This document shows, one piece after another, positions 11,233 through 22,299 of a stretch of 64,000 bases of DNA (its first letter is position 1; each line of letters begins with the position of its first letter). The notes under the pieces were generated by a model that searched no databases, was not told the origin of the DNA, and saw only the letters and a list, made by a program, of their open reading frames with translations. The position numbers and the translations under genes were made by a program. The stretch is from Diploptera punctata (lineage: Eukaryota; Arthropoda; Insecta; Blattodea; Blaberidae), in contig JASPKZ010001294.1 of the NCBI GenBank assembly GCA_030220185.1, positions 1 to 64,000 on the forward strand, in the 5' to 3' direction.

Positions 11233-11590
11233 CCCAGGATATTATATAATGATTTTATTAATATCATCATTGTCATTGACTTCACAGATCAGGTTTTGAG
11301 GCCTGTTTCAGGTTTAAAGAAATATGTCCAGCATATATTCACTCTTTTGGATTCATTTGAAAAATAGACTTTGAGGTTCCATTTTTGCGATGTAGTTCTT
11401 CTTATATTGGAGATTTTAAAGTGCTTTGCAAAATGATACAACTACCATGTTTTTTGAGACTGTATTAAAAAAATAGAATGATCTGGTAATAACTTATCCT
11501 AGGCTCTTATGCACGGACGCCGCGCCGCCAGGATTACTTTCAGGGAGGTTCATCTGCATCTACACACTATACTATTAACTAATAAAATAT

Positions 11591-12180
11591 AATTTTTGCG
11601 CGATAGTTCGTTTTGTCGTACTTGCAGCAAAGGTGACCATGATTCAAAGTTCAACCTCCTACATTTCGGGATTGCCAACCTAAATAACTATACTGTTATA
11701 TTGCATTTACACCCACGTGCGAGAATTAAAACCACTGCCCTTTGCGTTTACTACGTACAATGTATATACAACAAATATCCAAAAGTTAGTGTTAATGTAC
11801 ATTATCCGAAACAAATCACTTCATCTTAAATGAACTGAACTTTATTTTAAACAATATAAAACAATAAATACGTAGCTGCGGCCATTTTATCATTAATAAT
11901 GGTCTCACGGCCTCCTGTTGTTTCAAATAATAAACATTGCCTACACTGTTAACGTTACTCAATTGTTTATAAAGAACGCAAATATTTCCAATAAAGCTGT
12001 TATTATTTTACTGTTATTCATTTTTTGAAAACGACATCGCGCAAAAAATAATGTACAATGCACATTTGTGAAGCGTTTTACAGAATTTCGGAAATTAAAA
12101 ACCTCGCTATCGCTCGGTTTTTAAATATTTTCCTCCAATCTGTAAATACCACTTCCCAATCTTGCATATACTATTATAAT
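11591..12180. repeat. ~580-bp dispersed repeat (copy 1 of pair)
   Basis: Homologous throughout to 30265-30840 (shared gcgcgatag, cgttttgtcgtactt, catttcgg, ttgccaacctaaataact, gtgaagcgttttacagaat). An inverted pair TTTTTGCGCGAT... at the start and ATCGCGCAAAAA at about 12040 suggests a MITE-like core of ~460 bp. No coding frame conserved between copies. Confidence 0.65.
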
Positions 12181-12327
12181 TATACATTTACGTTATGTCA
12201 ATCAAGTTAATGTCAAATTTAAATCGTGGGACAACATAACCAGTGTTCACCCGGAAAAGAGTAGAGGAGGATGCTAAATTCATTGACAAGGTGATGAACA
12301 AATTTGGACAACCTAGACGCCTTAATG

Positions 12328-12600
12328 TTTTATTCAAACAGTGATTTAACAAAAATCAAATATTTCTTAATTATTTTCTGTGTATTTTCTTTCCAGATAG
12401 GGGTTGAACTTTTATTCAAACAGTGATTTAACAAAAAAAATTCTTAATTTGTTTCTGTGCATTTTCTTTCCCAATAGGGGGTGATTTTTTATTCAAACAA
12501 TGACTTAATAGCAAAAAAAATCCTTGATTTTTTTTAAATTTCTTAATTTTTTTGTGTATTTTCTTTCCCGACAGGGGAGTGCACGTGCACCCCCTTGCAC
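12328..12600. repeat. Three diverged tandem units of ~85-110 bp
   Basis: ttttattcaaacagtgattt occurs near 12328, 12410 and (as tttattcaaacaatgactta) 12488, each followed by an A-rich run and tgtattttctttcc. Ends in a GC-rich tag (gtgcacgtgcaccc). Non-coding; origin unknown. Confidence 0.7.
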
Positions 12601-12659
12601 CCTCCTGCCGGGGACCCATGCTCTTATGGAAGGTATAATATGTGCATAACAACATTATA

Positions 12660-13272
12660 TGAACAAAGACACTTTCTACTTCTGTAATACAACCTTTCGT
12701 TCAATTTCCTGTGGCAAATTGATAAATCAACTATTGCAAAATGATACAACCACCATTCCTTGTAAGCAAACAAAAGTCATGCTTCTCTTACCCCTTGTAA
12801 CTGCCGGTATTTACTGTAGAGTGCATGTATAAGTATATAGCAGAATAAAAATTCTTGCATGCTGGACTTCTCAATTGGTTTCAAGTATTTTAGGCAATGG
12901 GATGAAAACCAGGACTAATACTAATTAATAAGTAATAGTAGTAGTCCTGGTCACTCCACTGGGAAGCATAGGGCCTTGATAAAAGCTCACCAACGCACTC
13001 TGTTATTTGTCAATGCCTTCATGTTAAAGGTTGTCAACAACTGGGCATTCCGGCTTGCTTTTATCTTGGTTTCTTCGATAAGAGAGCTTAAGAAGTGAAG
13101 GTTATCATCCTACAGCTTCCGATTCCAGTGATGGGGCTGCCATCCTGGCATCCGGATCTGCTGCCTTAGTTCTTGAGGTAGAGTAGGGTCATTTCCCCCC
13201 CTTGTCACTTGTCTTTGGTATCCTGCCAATACAGTTAGGTTGATTGCATTGGTAAAACCAGTTGGGCGATGC
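12660..13272. other. Mostly unassigned; possible decayed LINE at 12930-13260
   Basis: The part 12930-13260 has a biased, coding-like composition and on the minus strand a broken reading resembling retrotransposon C-termini, but no diagnostic motif is intact. The rest shows nothing I can name. Confidence 0.3.
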
Positions 13273-13286
13273 AGTCACATCCCTAT

Positions 13287-13877
13287 TACAAATACCTAGG
13301 AACAATAATCACAAACATGAATGAGGTGCACAAGGAAATTAAACATTGGCTCAACTCTGGAAATGCGTATAATTATGCATTACAGAGACTCCTGACTTGT
13401 CAACTCCTTTCAAGAAACGTTAAAACTGAAAAATATAAAATATTATTCTACCAGTTATATTATATGGATACAAAACATGGACTCTTACTTTAAGGGAGGA
13501 ACGGAGATTACGAGTATTTGAGAATAAAGTTTTTAGGAAAATTTTTGGACCAAAGAGTGATGATCAGACACGTGAATGGAGAAGACTGCATAGCAGTGAA
13601 TTACATGGTCTTTATAGGAAGCCTGATAAAATGAGAAAAGTTAAGTCTCGTAGACTGCGATGGGCAGGACATTTGACACGAATGGGGAATGAAAGACGTG
13701 CATGGAAGCTTCTTGTAGGAAAACCAGAGGGAAAACGCCCAGAATGAGGTGGGAGAATAACATTAACTATGATTTGAGGGAAGTAAATTATACAGAGGAT
13801 TGGCTCAGGATAGGGATATATGGAGAGCTTATGTCCGCGCGGCCATGAACCTACGGGTTCGATAGTGCCGGTGAGTT
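13287..13877 (+). mobile_element. RTE-like LINE 3' fragment (family A)
   Basis: Starts within Y-L-G-T-I-I-T-N-M-N-E and runs to tcgatagtgccggtgag, frameshifted in several places. Exact 14-bp target duplication AGTCACATCCCTAT at 13273-13286 and 13878-13891. Confidence 0.85.
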
Positions 13878-14477
13878 AGTCACATCCCTATGCCGACTTG
13901 CTTATAAAGACAAAGGATTATCATCTATTGAAATATCATGGAGAATTAACAGATCTCCATGGATGGCGAATAGTTTTTTTGAAACTTATACTAGTATATG
14001 GTACAAAAAGTCTTATGAAAAAAAAAGTAACTTACATTGTGACAGAAGAGGTTAGTTATCAGAGGACTGAGTCCACCTGAGAAGATTATCTCGAGATCCC
14101 AAAATTAATGTGCAAATGTCTCTGTTATCTAGAATGTGGCTCAAAGCAAATTGTTGATATACAGAAAGGGGGAAAAAATACCCTTGAGTGACCAAAATAT
14201 ACAAGACGTGACGAGTAGCCTGGGCAAATCTACATAAGACCCGACAAGTAGCCTGGGCGAAGCAACACATGAATTGGAAGTTCAAATGGGAAATTATTGT
14301 TCAGTGAAGATAAAAACTTCAATTTAGATAGGGTGGATGGGACAGTTTATTACCGACATGATTTTCAGAAAAAGAGCAGATATTTACAAAATATTAACAA
14401 GGAGGTAAGTCACTGATGGTACTAGCTGGGTTTGATTATGGGGGCCAAAGAAATATAGCCTTCGATGTTTTTATTAT

Positions 14478-14855
14478 ATCCACCGCTGTGGTCTCGAGGT
14501 AGCGTGCTGGCTTGTCACGCAGCGGGCCCGGGTTCGATCCCTGGTCGGGACAGTATTTCTGGGTGAGGTTTTTATCGGGGTTTTTCCTCACCTGTAAGAC
14601 AAATGTCAGGAAAACTTTAAGGCCCAAACGGTCTCCGAAATCATATGACCATCGCAATCATCATCATTCATATTCATCTTAGATTAAGCTTAGGATTAGG
14701 GACTCTCCTGGCGCATCACTATCATCATCATCGTGATCACCCATCATATCATCGGGGCAACGTAACCACAACCTCATAATTGGGTTACAAGTACGCCATG
14801 CCAGGAGAGAACACCAGGAATGTCGAAAGACAACCAGGGGCATTTGCAAAAAAAA
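14478..14855 (+). mobile_element. SINE family 1 variant B nested in Tc1 relic
   Basis: Intact head (ggtctcgaggtagcgtg; B box GGTTCGATCCC), body, and the variant 3' half (ctcctggcgcatcactatc, cgccatgccaggagaga) with an A tail. Exact 13-bp target duplication ATGTTTTTATTAT at 14465-14477 and 14856-14868. Confidence 0.88.
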
Positions 14856-14899
14856 ATGTTTTTATTATTCATTTCATACATCTCAATGATGGATAAATC

Positions 14900-15030
14900 A
14901 TATTTGAAGAGAAAAATCATATGCCCAGACGAGACTCGAACCCAGGACCTTTGGCTTTTCGATCCGGAAAGCCAAAGGTCCTGGGTTCGAGTCTCAGTCT
15001 GTGTGTATATTTTTCTCTTCAAATATAAAA
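14900..15030. repeat. Near-perfect hairpin carrying a tRNA B-box motif
   Basis: agactcgaacccaggacc...tttggctttt is followed after nine bases by its exact complement ending in ggtcctgggttcgagtct, and pairing continues outward (tatttgaagagaaaaat / atttttctcttcaaata). GGGTTCGAGTCT matches a tRNA T-arm/B box. Looks like two copies of a tRNA-like fragment head to head. Confidence 0.75.
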
Positions 15031-15439
15031 TATAGCCTTCCTTATGAGTCAAATAAATTCAACTGAGTATCAAGATCTACTAGATATTCACATATTACCT
15101 TTTGACGAAATGATTGGAGGTCCATTTTAGCGGTATTCTAAAAAAAATGTTGCTTCTATTCATATTAGAAACTCCTCATGGGAATGGTTTCTGCAGATTG
15201 GGTTACATGTAATAGAGTAGCCTGGGCAAATTCTCCTGATCTAAATCCTATGGAGAAATTCTGGGGTATTTTGTGTCGCACTTTCTATGCTGATGGAAAA
15301 CAGTACACTAATGTCAATGAGGTGCTCACCTGCTTTATCCCTCAAAACTTTGTTTCTTACAACTTCAGGTTAATATATGTTGAATATTCAATGAAAACAT
15401 CAATTTGTAAATGCTTGCAGCATTTGTTGCATTTTATTA

Positions 15440-15690
15440 TTAGATAACCAGGTTTTTGATCCATACAATACTACAGATTTAACATTGCTTCTATATATTT
15501 TTAGTAATTCTTGAAATACTTTTATTTTTCCAGATATTTCTCAGGGCCATAAAAGTAATATTTGCTTTAATTATTTTTTGAGCTACATCATTTAGATTAC
15601 CTTCTGTTTTTGCAACAGTGATTCCCAAATAAACAAAGGATCCTACTTCATCTATAACTAGTCTTCTAGTTTTATTTTACTACTTGCAGA
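15440..15690 (-). mobile_element. LINE C-terminal fragment
   Basis: Minus strand reads D-E-V-G-S-F-V-Y-L-G-I-T-V, then A-L-R-N-I-W-K-N-K-S-I-S-R, the classic FxYLG...KAxxAFxxLxxIWK block after the RT of non-LTR elements, with later stops. 5' and 3' ends not clear. Confidence 0.6.
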
Positions 15691-15917
15691 GGGTTTAATT
15701 CACATTTCTTTAATGTTTTCCTGTAATTATTATTATTCCAGCTTATTTTGCTTCATTTTGTAAATCTGACACTTTCTGTACATCTTTATATCATTGTGAA
15801 AGAAGATATATTTACATCAATATCTTCTTATCTGCATATCTTCATATCAATGAGAAAGAAGACATTTCAAGGTCTTCTTCAAATGTTATCATTAAACCCC
15901 ATTGGATTTCCTTCTTT

Positions 15918-17870
15918 TTTCCTCCTGTTACTTGATGCATTAGATCATCCATTACAAGATAATCGGTAATATTTATGAAAAATATGAAGAGGAATTGAAA
16001 CAAAAATTTCTCAGGTTTCCACTATAGCAGATTACTGTGGAAAATCTTAAAATTGCTATTATATCAATTAACAGAAAAAATAGTTTTTATTTTATACAAT
16101 AATAATTTCAGCCAATATTTAAATAAACTTCACTATCATATGCATTTTAATATCTGCACACTTATAACTATTGTAGGGTGTCCATAATATTTTCAATTTA
16201 AAAGGAAACATGTACAAAAAAATTAAAGGAAAACCCTGGGATATTTTTAAAAATATGGCACATTAACAAAATATAAAAAAAAAATTACTTTATTTTTACC
16301 ACGACACTATTGCCAATACAAATTTATACGAATCAACCATTCACAAATAAAAAACCTTTTGGTTATTGTAGTCTCGTATATACTTTTGGTTATTGTTTAT
16401 TTGTTTTAAAAATATTTATTTATCGATGAAAGGGGTATAAAATCTACAACTAAAATCTCTTTCATCCAAATTAAAATTGTATTTCTCCACCGCCAAAGTG
16501 CCAGAATCAGCAGGAAATCTCCGACATTGGCGCAACTGACCGTGGATTGACAATTTGAAAAATGTACCATAGTTACCAATATATGAGGATAAAAAAACAC
16601 ATTCTATAGAACAACAGTGCATCATGGTCATACAACTCGCGCTTTCTAATGTTCATATTTATAATTACATTGTAAATAACAAAACGAAAGTCGCCATTCA
16701 TAAATACATTGAAAAGTCAGGGATTATTACATGTATTATATTTCTTTAATCTATGGACAAAGCATTATCCCATAAGCGGGACATTTGAGCGTTCCCAAGA
16801 AAACTTTCAGGACAGCGGGACATTTTTCCAAAAAAAAGGGACTGTCCTGGGAAAAACGGGGACGAATGGACACCATAAATTGTCATTTCACCATTTGCTT
16901 TATATTTATTGTGTATTACGCAATTACATAAACATTATGTAACTGATAGAATATAGATAAAGAAGTATCAATTTAGTTATGATAAGTGCATACTGCAGAC
17001 ATAAAATGTTACAACTCATTCAAAATTGCATAACCATGTGAAATATAATATTTTTTATAGTCAGACAGTAGAAAAAATATATAAATTTAATTAATATTTT
17101 AAAACATGAGAGCTGAAGAAAAATATGGAAAAAACAAAGTAAATGGTAATAAGAGATAAATAAAAAAATTACATAAGTTTAATCAGTAATTTTAAAAAAA
17201 TGAAAAAAAAAAACATGAGAGGAATATGTATTTTTGTGGAGAAAAATTAATCCAGATAGAAGGCATGATGCCAAAATTAATGAGAGGTAATAAGAGTAAA
17301 TCTGCTATATCTAAAATAAATTGATAAGAATATTAAGTTCTAAAAAAATTAATACAATAATTAGAAGTTCATTTATATGGTGCAGAAAACATGGAAATTA
17401 AAATCGAGAACAACATGTAAATTAAATTCTCTAGAAAAAAGACTTTTGAAGGCATTCCGCCGGGATTTATAGAAGAGATAAAATAAGAAACCGTATAATT
17501 AAACAAAAAAAAATGTTTGAATTTCAGTAAAAAATTCATAAAAAATTGACAATAAAGTATGATCATGTGAAAAGAGAGACAAAAGTTTGTCTTAAGCAGT
17601 ATGAAAGGAAAAAAAAGGATGGTTGATGGAGAATGGAAAATATAAATATCCTCAACTCGTGTCCAACTCAAGGTCGGGTCGAAAAATGAGATGAGATGAA
17701 GTCCCTTATTTATAGAGGTATATGAACTACAAGGGTGCCGGCCGACCATCCCTGACGCACCGTCACAGGGGCAGGTGAACGAAATGGATGGAATGAGTAT
17801 GGGGAAATGGTGGAATGAAATTTGTGGCAGAGGAAAATGGGAGAAACCCAAAAAAAACTGCCTAAGCTGT
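15918..17870 (+). repeat. Left arm of large inverted repeat
   Basis: Reverse complement of 18378-19775 over its length (shared tagatcatccattaca, ttccacagtaatc reversed, cacaggggcaggtgaacg versus cgttcatctgcccctgtg). The arm carries an extra element at 16176-16874 absent from the right arm. Includes a SINE-5-like tail at 17690-17870. Non-coding. Confidence 0.85.
16176..16874. mobile_element. Non-autonomous DNA transposon in left arm
   Basis: Short terminal inverted repeats GGTGTCCAT / ATGGACACC bound 699 bp that are missing from the right arm of the inverted repeat, where cttataattattgtcattt is uninterrupted. Interior has complementary GGGACA/TGTCC-rich subterminal motifs. Target duplication is imperfect (ATTGT on both sides). 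No transposase. Confidence 0.75.
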
Positions 17871-18017
17871 GTTTTTCACAATGAAAAGCGATGTCAAGAC
17901 ATTGCTTGAACCAGTTACTCGCACTTTCTAAACAAACTAAGTTCGTTTGTTCGTAACAAAGATTCTGGTTAAACTTACTTTTAAATGACGATGAGGCTTC
18001 TGCCTCAACGTGTGAAG

Positions 18018-18300
18018 TGATTTTTAAGAACCAAAATTATTATAAACATTTTATGAAATTCATAACAAACATTCATAACAGTATGTAGTATTTTTCCAAG
18101 ATACTTATAGACGATTTATGTAATTCATAACACTCATTCAAAACCATAAGATAATATTTTTGTTTTACAATGTATAAGATAATATTTTTGTTTTACAATG
18201 TATAGTATAATATTGTTATAGTAAGCTACAACCCTAACATGCCTTTGTGGCGAAATAGGGTTTCAAAATATTTGGAGATTCAATAATATTAATAATAATA
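18018..18300 (+). repeat. Direct repeat D, copy 1
   Basis: Begins gtgatttttaagaaccaaaa and ends at gggtttcaaaatatttggag plus an (AAT)n run. Copied in the same orientation at 19779-20040. It follows the left inverted-repeat arm just as copy 2 follows the right arm. Internal short tandem (aagataatatttttgtttta twice). Confidence 0.8.
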
Positions 18301-18377
18301 ATAAATTCATAATAGCATTAAAATTAAAATAGTGAAGTTTTACAGAAAACATATGACTGTACATAAAAAAAAACAGT

Positions 18378-19084
18378 TTTAGAAAACACAGCTTGGGCAG
18401 GTTTTTCTCGGGGTTTCTCCCATTTTCCTCTGCCACAAATTTCATTCCACCATTTCTCCATACTCATCCCATCCATTTCGTTCATCTGCCCCTGTGACGG
18501 TGCGTCAGGAGTGGTCGGCCGGCACTCTTATAGATCATATACCTCTATAAATATAGGGGCTTCATTTCATCTCATTTTTCGACCCGACCTTGAGTTGGAC
18601 ACAAGTTCAGGATATTTATATTTTCCATTCTCCATCAACCATCCTTTTTTTTTCGCTTTCATAACTGCTTAAGACAAACTTTTGTCACTCTTTTACATGA
18701 TCATACTTATTGTCGGTTTTGTATGAATTTTTACTGAATTTCAAACACTTTTTTTTATTAATTATATGATTACTTATTTTATCTCTTTTATAAATCCAGC
18801 TGAAGGCCCTCAAAATTTTTTTTCTGCAGAATTTAATTTACATGTTGTTCTCGATTTTAATTTCCATGTTTTCTGCACCATATGTAAGTGAACTTCCTAT
18901 TACTGTATTACATTTTTTTAGAACTTATATTCTTATCAATTTATTCGAAATATAGCAGAATTACTCTTATTTACATCTTATTAATTTGGCATCATGCCTT
19001 CTATCAGGATTAATTTTTCTCCCCCCAAAGATACATATTCCTCTCATGGTTTTATTTTCCCCAATGTTTAAGATTACTAATTAA

Positions 19085-19130
<46 letters not shown>

Positions 19131-19775
19131 TTTATCTCTTATTGCCATTTACTTTTTTTTAATTTTTTTTCTTTAGTCTCATGTTTTTAAAATATTAATT
19201 TATGTATTTTTTCTACTGTCCTGACTATAAAAATATTATATTTCACATGGTTATGCAATTTTGAATGAGTTGTAACATTTTTTTGTCTGCAATATACACT
19301 TATCATAACTAAATTGACAATTCTTTATCTATGTTCTATCAATTACATAATATTTATATAATTTCGTAATACACAATAATATAAGGCAAATGGTGAAATG
19401 ACAATAATTATAAGTGTGCAGAGATTAAAATGTATATGATAGTGAAGTTTATTTAAATATTGTGTAAGAGAAAAAATATGTTTTTCTCTTATGAGAATTC
19501 TTAAATTTTTTTATAATAGTGCATTATAAAAAACCAGGCTAAATGTTCCATCCATTATTTTTTTTTTTTTATCTTGGGGGTAGATATTTTACATGGTCAG
19601 CTGTGTCTCTTTCCTAATTTATATAATAGCCATTTTAAGATTTTCCACAGTAATCTTCTTTAGTGAAAACCTGAGATTTTTTTTTGTTTCAATTCTTCTT
19701 CATATTTTTTTTCATAAATGTTACTGATTATTTTGTAATGGATGATCTAATGTATCAACTAACAGGAGGAGAAAA
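18378..19775 (-). repeat. Right arm of large inverted repeat
   Basis: Complement of the left arm at 15918-17870 minus its inserted transposon. Includes an (AT)n microsatellite at 19089-19128 not in the left arm. High similarity with scattered substitutions and small indels. Confidence 0.85.
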
Positions 19776-19778
19776 GTG

Positions 19779-20015
19779 ATTTTCAAGAACCAAAATTATT
19801 ATAAACATTTTATGAAATTCCGTAACATAATTTCATAACAATTGTATTTTTCTAAGACACTTATAGATGATTTATATAATTCATACACTCATTCAAAACC
19901 ATAAGATAATTTTTTTGTTTTACATGTAGAGTATAATATCGTTATAGTAAGCTACAACCCTAACATGCCTTTGTGGTGAAATAGGGTTTCAAAATATTTG
20001 GAAATTCAATAATAC

Positions 20016-20065
<50 letters not shown>

Positions 20066-20095
20066 TAATAATAATAATAATAATAATAATCAAAT
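19779..20095 (+). repeat. Direct repeat D, copy 2, with (AAT)n
   Basis: Same orientation as 18018-18300 (caagaaccaaaattattata, ctacaaccctaacatgcctt, atagggtttcaaaatatttg). Ends in a longer (AAT)n array at 20013-20090. Confidence 0.8.
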
Positions 20096-20208
20096 GCCTT
20101 GTCTGCTACTCAACCAGGTTTTATGATGATTTGCTCATAGATGTCATATGCGGTCAACATACCAACCCAAATAACAAGCAACTAATGTATTACTATAGGA
20201 TGAAGGAG

Positions 20209-20427
20209 ATCGGTAAATTTTGCTTAGAGGCTTCTTTATTCAGGTTTAAGGATTTTTTTACGAGCCTGAAAATCTTCAGACTCGGGACCAACGGCTTAAA
20301 GTCCCTCCCGAATGACTTGCTCTTTGAGTTTTTCCATCTTAAAAAATCCATCGACCCTGGCCGGGTTGAATCCGCGACCCTCGGAACTAGAGACAAGGAG
20401 TATAACCACTAGTCCACCGCGGCCGAT
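20209..20427 (-). mobile_element. tRNA-derived SINE (family 3)
   Basis: Minus strand head GGCCGCGGTGGACTAGTGGT (A-box side) and a B box derived from GGTTCAAACCC near 20360. Body matches 33098-33303 (acgagcctgaaaatcttcag, aagtccctccc). About 215 bp. Confidence 0.75.
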
Positions 20428-20489
20428 TTCCATGATAGATAATATGAGAAATAATTCTAAATCCAAGTACAATTAAAATTTAAAACTTA

Positions 20490-20860
20490 TGGATGCCCAA
20501 AATATCACAATAAGTGTGGATATAAAATTGGATGAGATGCGATTTATGCACCGTACAGTAGGCTATACAAAGTGGGATAATAAAAGAAATGAGGGAATTA
20601 TGGAAGAGTTGGAGGTAGAACCCATTCTCCACCATATACAAAACTACCATAACAACTGGAAAGCCTATCTTCAACGAATGTCATCTCATAGAATCCAAAA
20701 GCCATGCTTTGTTACTGTCCCCAAGGCAAATGATCGCTGGGACGTCCAAAAAAGCACTGGATGGAAAACTCCTCTTTGAGTCGGTTCTCTATGTCTTTGA
20801 GACCATAACAGGCCACATGGCATAATTCTTGCATGGATGATCATGACGATTATGATAAAT
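20490..20860 (+). mobile_element. LINE C-terminal fragment upstream of AKR promoter 1
   Basis: Reads L-D-E-M-R-F-M-H-R-T-V-G-Y-T, N-E-G-I-M-E-E-L-E-V-E-P-I-L, L-Q-R-M-S-S-H-R-I-Q-K, typical of non-LTR C-termini (RF.RRTAGYT...RMSSHRIQK). Opens for 96 codons then breaks. Confidence 0.7.
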
Positions 20861-20911
20861 TGGATCTCCTCCCCCAGCAATTTCTGTCTTTCTCAGGTCT
20901 GTAAACTTTGA

Positions 20912-21127
20912 ATTGGTGCGTTGTGTTCGTGAATCAATAGTATGAAGGACGATAGGAACGCTGAGTCATTTCGTTGATATTAGTTCACTGATACTCGCGC
21001 GAAAGACAGGGAGACAACACCTCCTCATTCCAAATAGTATAATCAGTAGCTATATAAGATCACAGATAACGTCAGTGAAGGTAGTAAATATTCAGTTAAA
21101 GACTTGATATCACGTTTAATACGAGCC
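20912..21127 (+). promoter_or_regulatory. AKR gene B promoter, copy 1
   Basis: The 200 bp upstream of the first-exon ATG at 21128 contain TATATAA at 21051-21057 and, downstream, TCAGT (21072-21076) and TTCAGTT (21091-21097), which resemble the arthropod initiator. Spacing from TATA is not ideal for either. The block is clearly homologous to 34640-34897 (shared aggaacgctgagtcatt, gttgatatta, aatagtataa, cgagccatg), so promoter and exon were duplicated together. Confidence 0.55.
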
Positions 21128-21190
21128 ATGTATTCTGTTAAACTAAACAATAACCGTGATTTTCCTGTTCTCGGCGTTGGAACATTATTC
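21128..21190 (+). CDS. AKR gene B first coding exon, copy 1
   Basis: The exon starts at ATG and encodes 21 residues including K-L-N-N-N-R-D-F-P-V-L-G-V-G-T-L-F. This is the N-terminal beta-hairpin plus first barrel strand of AKRs (family pattern L-N-(N/D)-G-...-P-x-L-G-x-G-T). It ends exactly at a GTAAGT donor (21191) in phase 0. The exon at 63839 starts in phase 0 and its first residues continue this motif. Joining them puts the catalytic Asp at residue 44 and Tyr at residue 49, as expected for the family. The ATG is chosen because an upstream in-frame ATG at 21104 is not conserved in copy 2. A LINE tail begins about 10 bp after the donor. Confidence 0.82.
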
Positions 21191-21199
21191 GTAAGTACA

Positions 21200-21200
21200 A

Positions 21201-21263
<63 letters not shown>

Positions 21264-21937
21264 TCCTATATCATGGCAGCTGCCGCCGCCTAACGGAAAC
21301 CAAACGCATTCCTCTCTATCCATCCATTGATCTTCCTCCAATACTCTGATATTCATAGCTGCTTGTACCCCTTCTATCCAAGTTTTCTTCGGGTTTCCTC
21401 CTTTCTATTGGGATCCATTCCATAACAATTTTAGGTAATCTTTGCTCTGACATTCTTTTGACATGGCCGTGCCACTGTAATCTTTTCTTTTCTATTATGT
21501 CTATGATGTCCGGCTCCTCTTGTACATCCATAATTTCCCTTATTTCTTTATTTCGTATTCTATACATTCTAGATTTTCCAGCTGATCTTCTTAAAACACC
21601 CATTTTTGTACTTAAAATTCTTTTCTCATTTCCCTGGTAGTAATTTGCCAGACTTCAGCACCGGATGTTAAAATGCTCTGAATTATGGTTTGATATATTT
21701 GTAATTTTCTATTTTTTATAACATTTTTGCTCCACCAAACAGAGTTTAAAGAATTTATTGCTTGTTTTTTTTGTGCGATTCTATTTTTAATTTCCACTGT
21801 GTTATCGCCTGAATGGTCTAATTTTGTTCCTAAATAAGTGCATTCAATACTAGGTTTTAGTTCTTCTCCATTGTTGAAATTTATATTTTCCATTTCTTCT
21901 CCTATATACAGATATTTAGTTTTCTCAATGTTTATAT
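21200..21937 (-). mobile_element. LINE C-terminal fragment right after AKR exon 1 copy 1
   Basis: Minus strand: Y-L-Y-I-G-E-E, C-T-Y-L-G-T-K-L, W-H-G-H-V-K-R-M-S-E-Q-R-L-P-K, then the 3' end with an (AAT)n tail that appears on the plus strand as (ATT)n at 21201-21262. The tail starts ~10 bp after the exon donor. Two ORF pieces (21316-21603, 21612-21941) are split by a frameshift. Confidence 0.8.
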
Positions 21938-22278
21938 TCATTCATAGTAATTCTGCCCGAAGGCAGGTCCTTCACTGCAATCATAGCATTTTCATGCTAT
22001 GTTTGCAGCTTTACTAGGGAATTGTAGGTATGGTAGCTTCCCGTTGCTTTCCACACCGGTGAAGGATGATGATGATGATAATGATAAGGATGATGATGGT
22101 CATGATGGCCATATGATTTCGGGGACCGTTTGGGCCTTAAAGTTTTCCTGACATTTGTCTTACAGGTGACGAAAAACCCCGATAAAAACCTCACCCAGAA
22201 AAACTGCCCCGACCGGGGATCGAACCCGGGCCCGCTGCGTGACAAGGCAGCACTCTACCTCGAGACCACAGCGGTGGA
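21938..22278 (-). mobile_element. SINE family 1 copy
   Basis: Full-length minus copy with exact 12-bp target duplication CAATGTTTATAT at 21926-21937 and 22279-22290. Inserted at the upstream end of the LINE 21200-21937. Confidence 0.88.
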
Positions 22279-22299
22279 CAATGTTTATATATTTGTTAC

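Larger units (their letters stand above)
13892..15435 (+). pseudogene. Decayed Tc1/mariner-type transposase
   Basis: Pieces in order on the plus strand: F-S-E-D-K-N-F-N-L-D-R-V-D-G (about 14305-14345, region of the first catalytic Asp), L-A-G-F-D-Y-G-G near 14420, A-S-I-H plus WF near 15160-15190 (second Asp block, Asp itself lost), and S-P-D-L-N-P-M-E-K-F-W-G-I-L at 15233-15274 (third catalytic Glu). Stops and shifts throughout. Interrupted by a SINE (14478-14855) and a hairpin (14900-15030). The order matches Tc1-family DD34E transposases; the N-terminal part is not certain. Confidence 0.7.

Noticed and set aside
17369..17851. 160-codon minus ORF
   Set aside because: Falls in the inverted-repeat arm; the matching right arm does not keep the frame open, so no coding constraint.
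21043..21264. Poly-asparagine / poly-leucine ORFs (also at 51.0, 58.2 and 59.6 kb)
   Set aside because: Pure (ATT)n/(AAT)n microsatellite translation in different frames; at 21.1 kb only the part before the GTAAGT is real (AKR exon 1).
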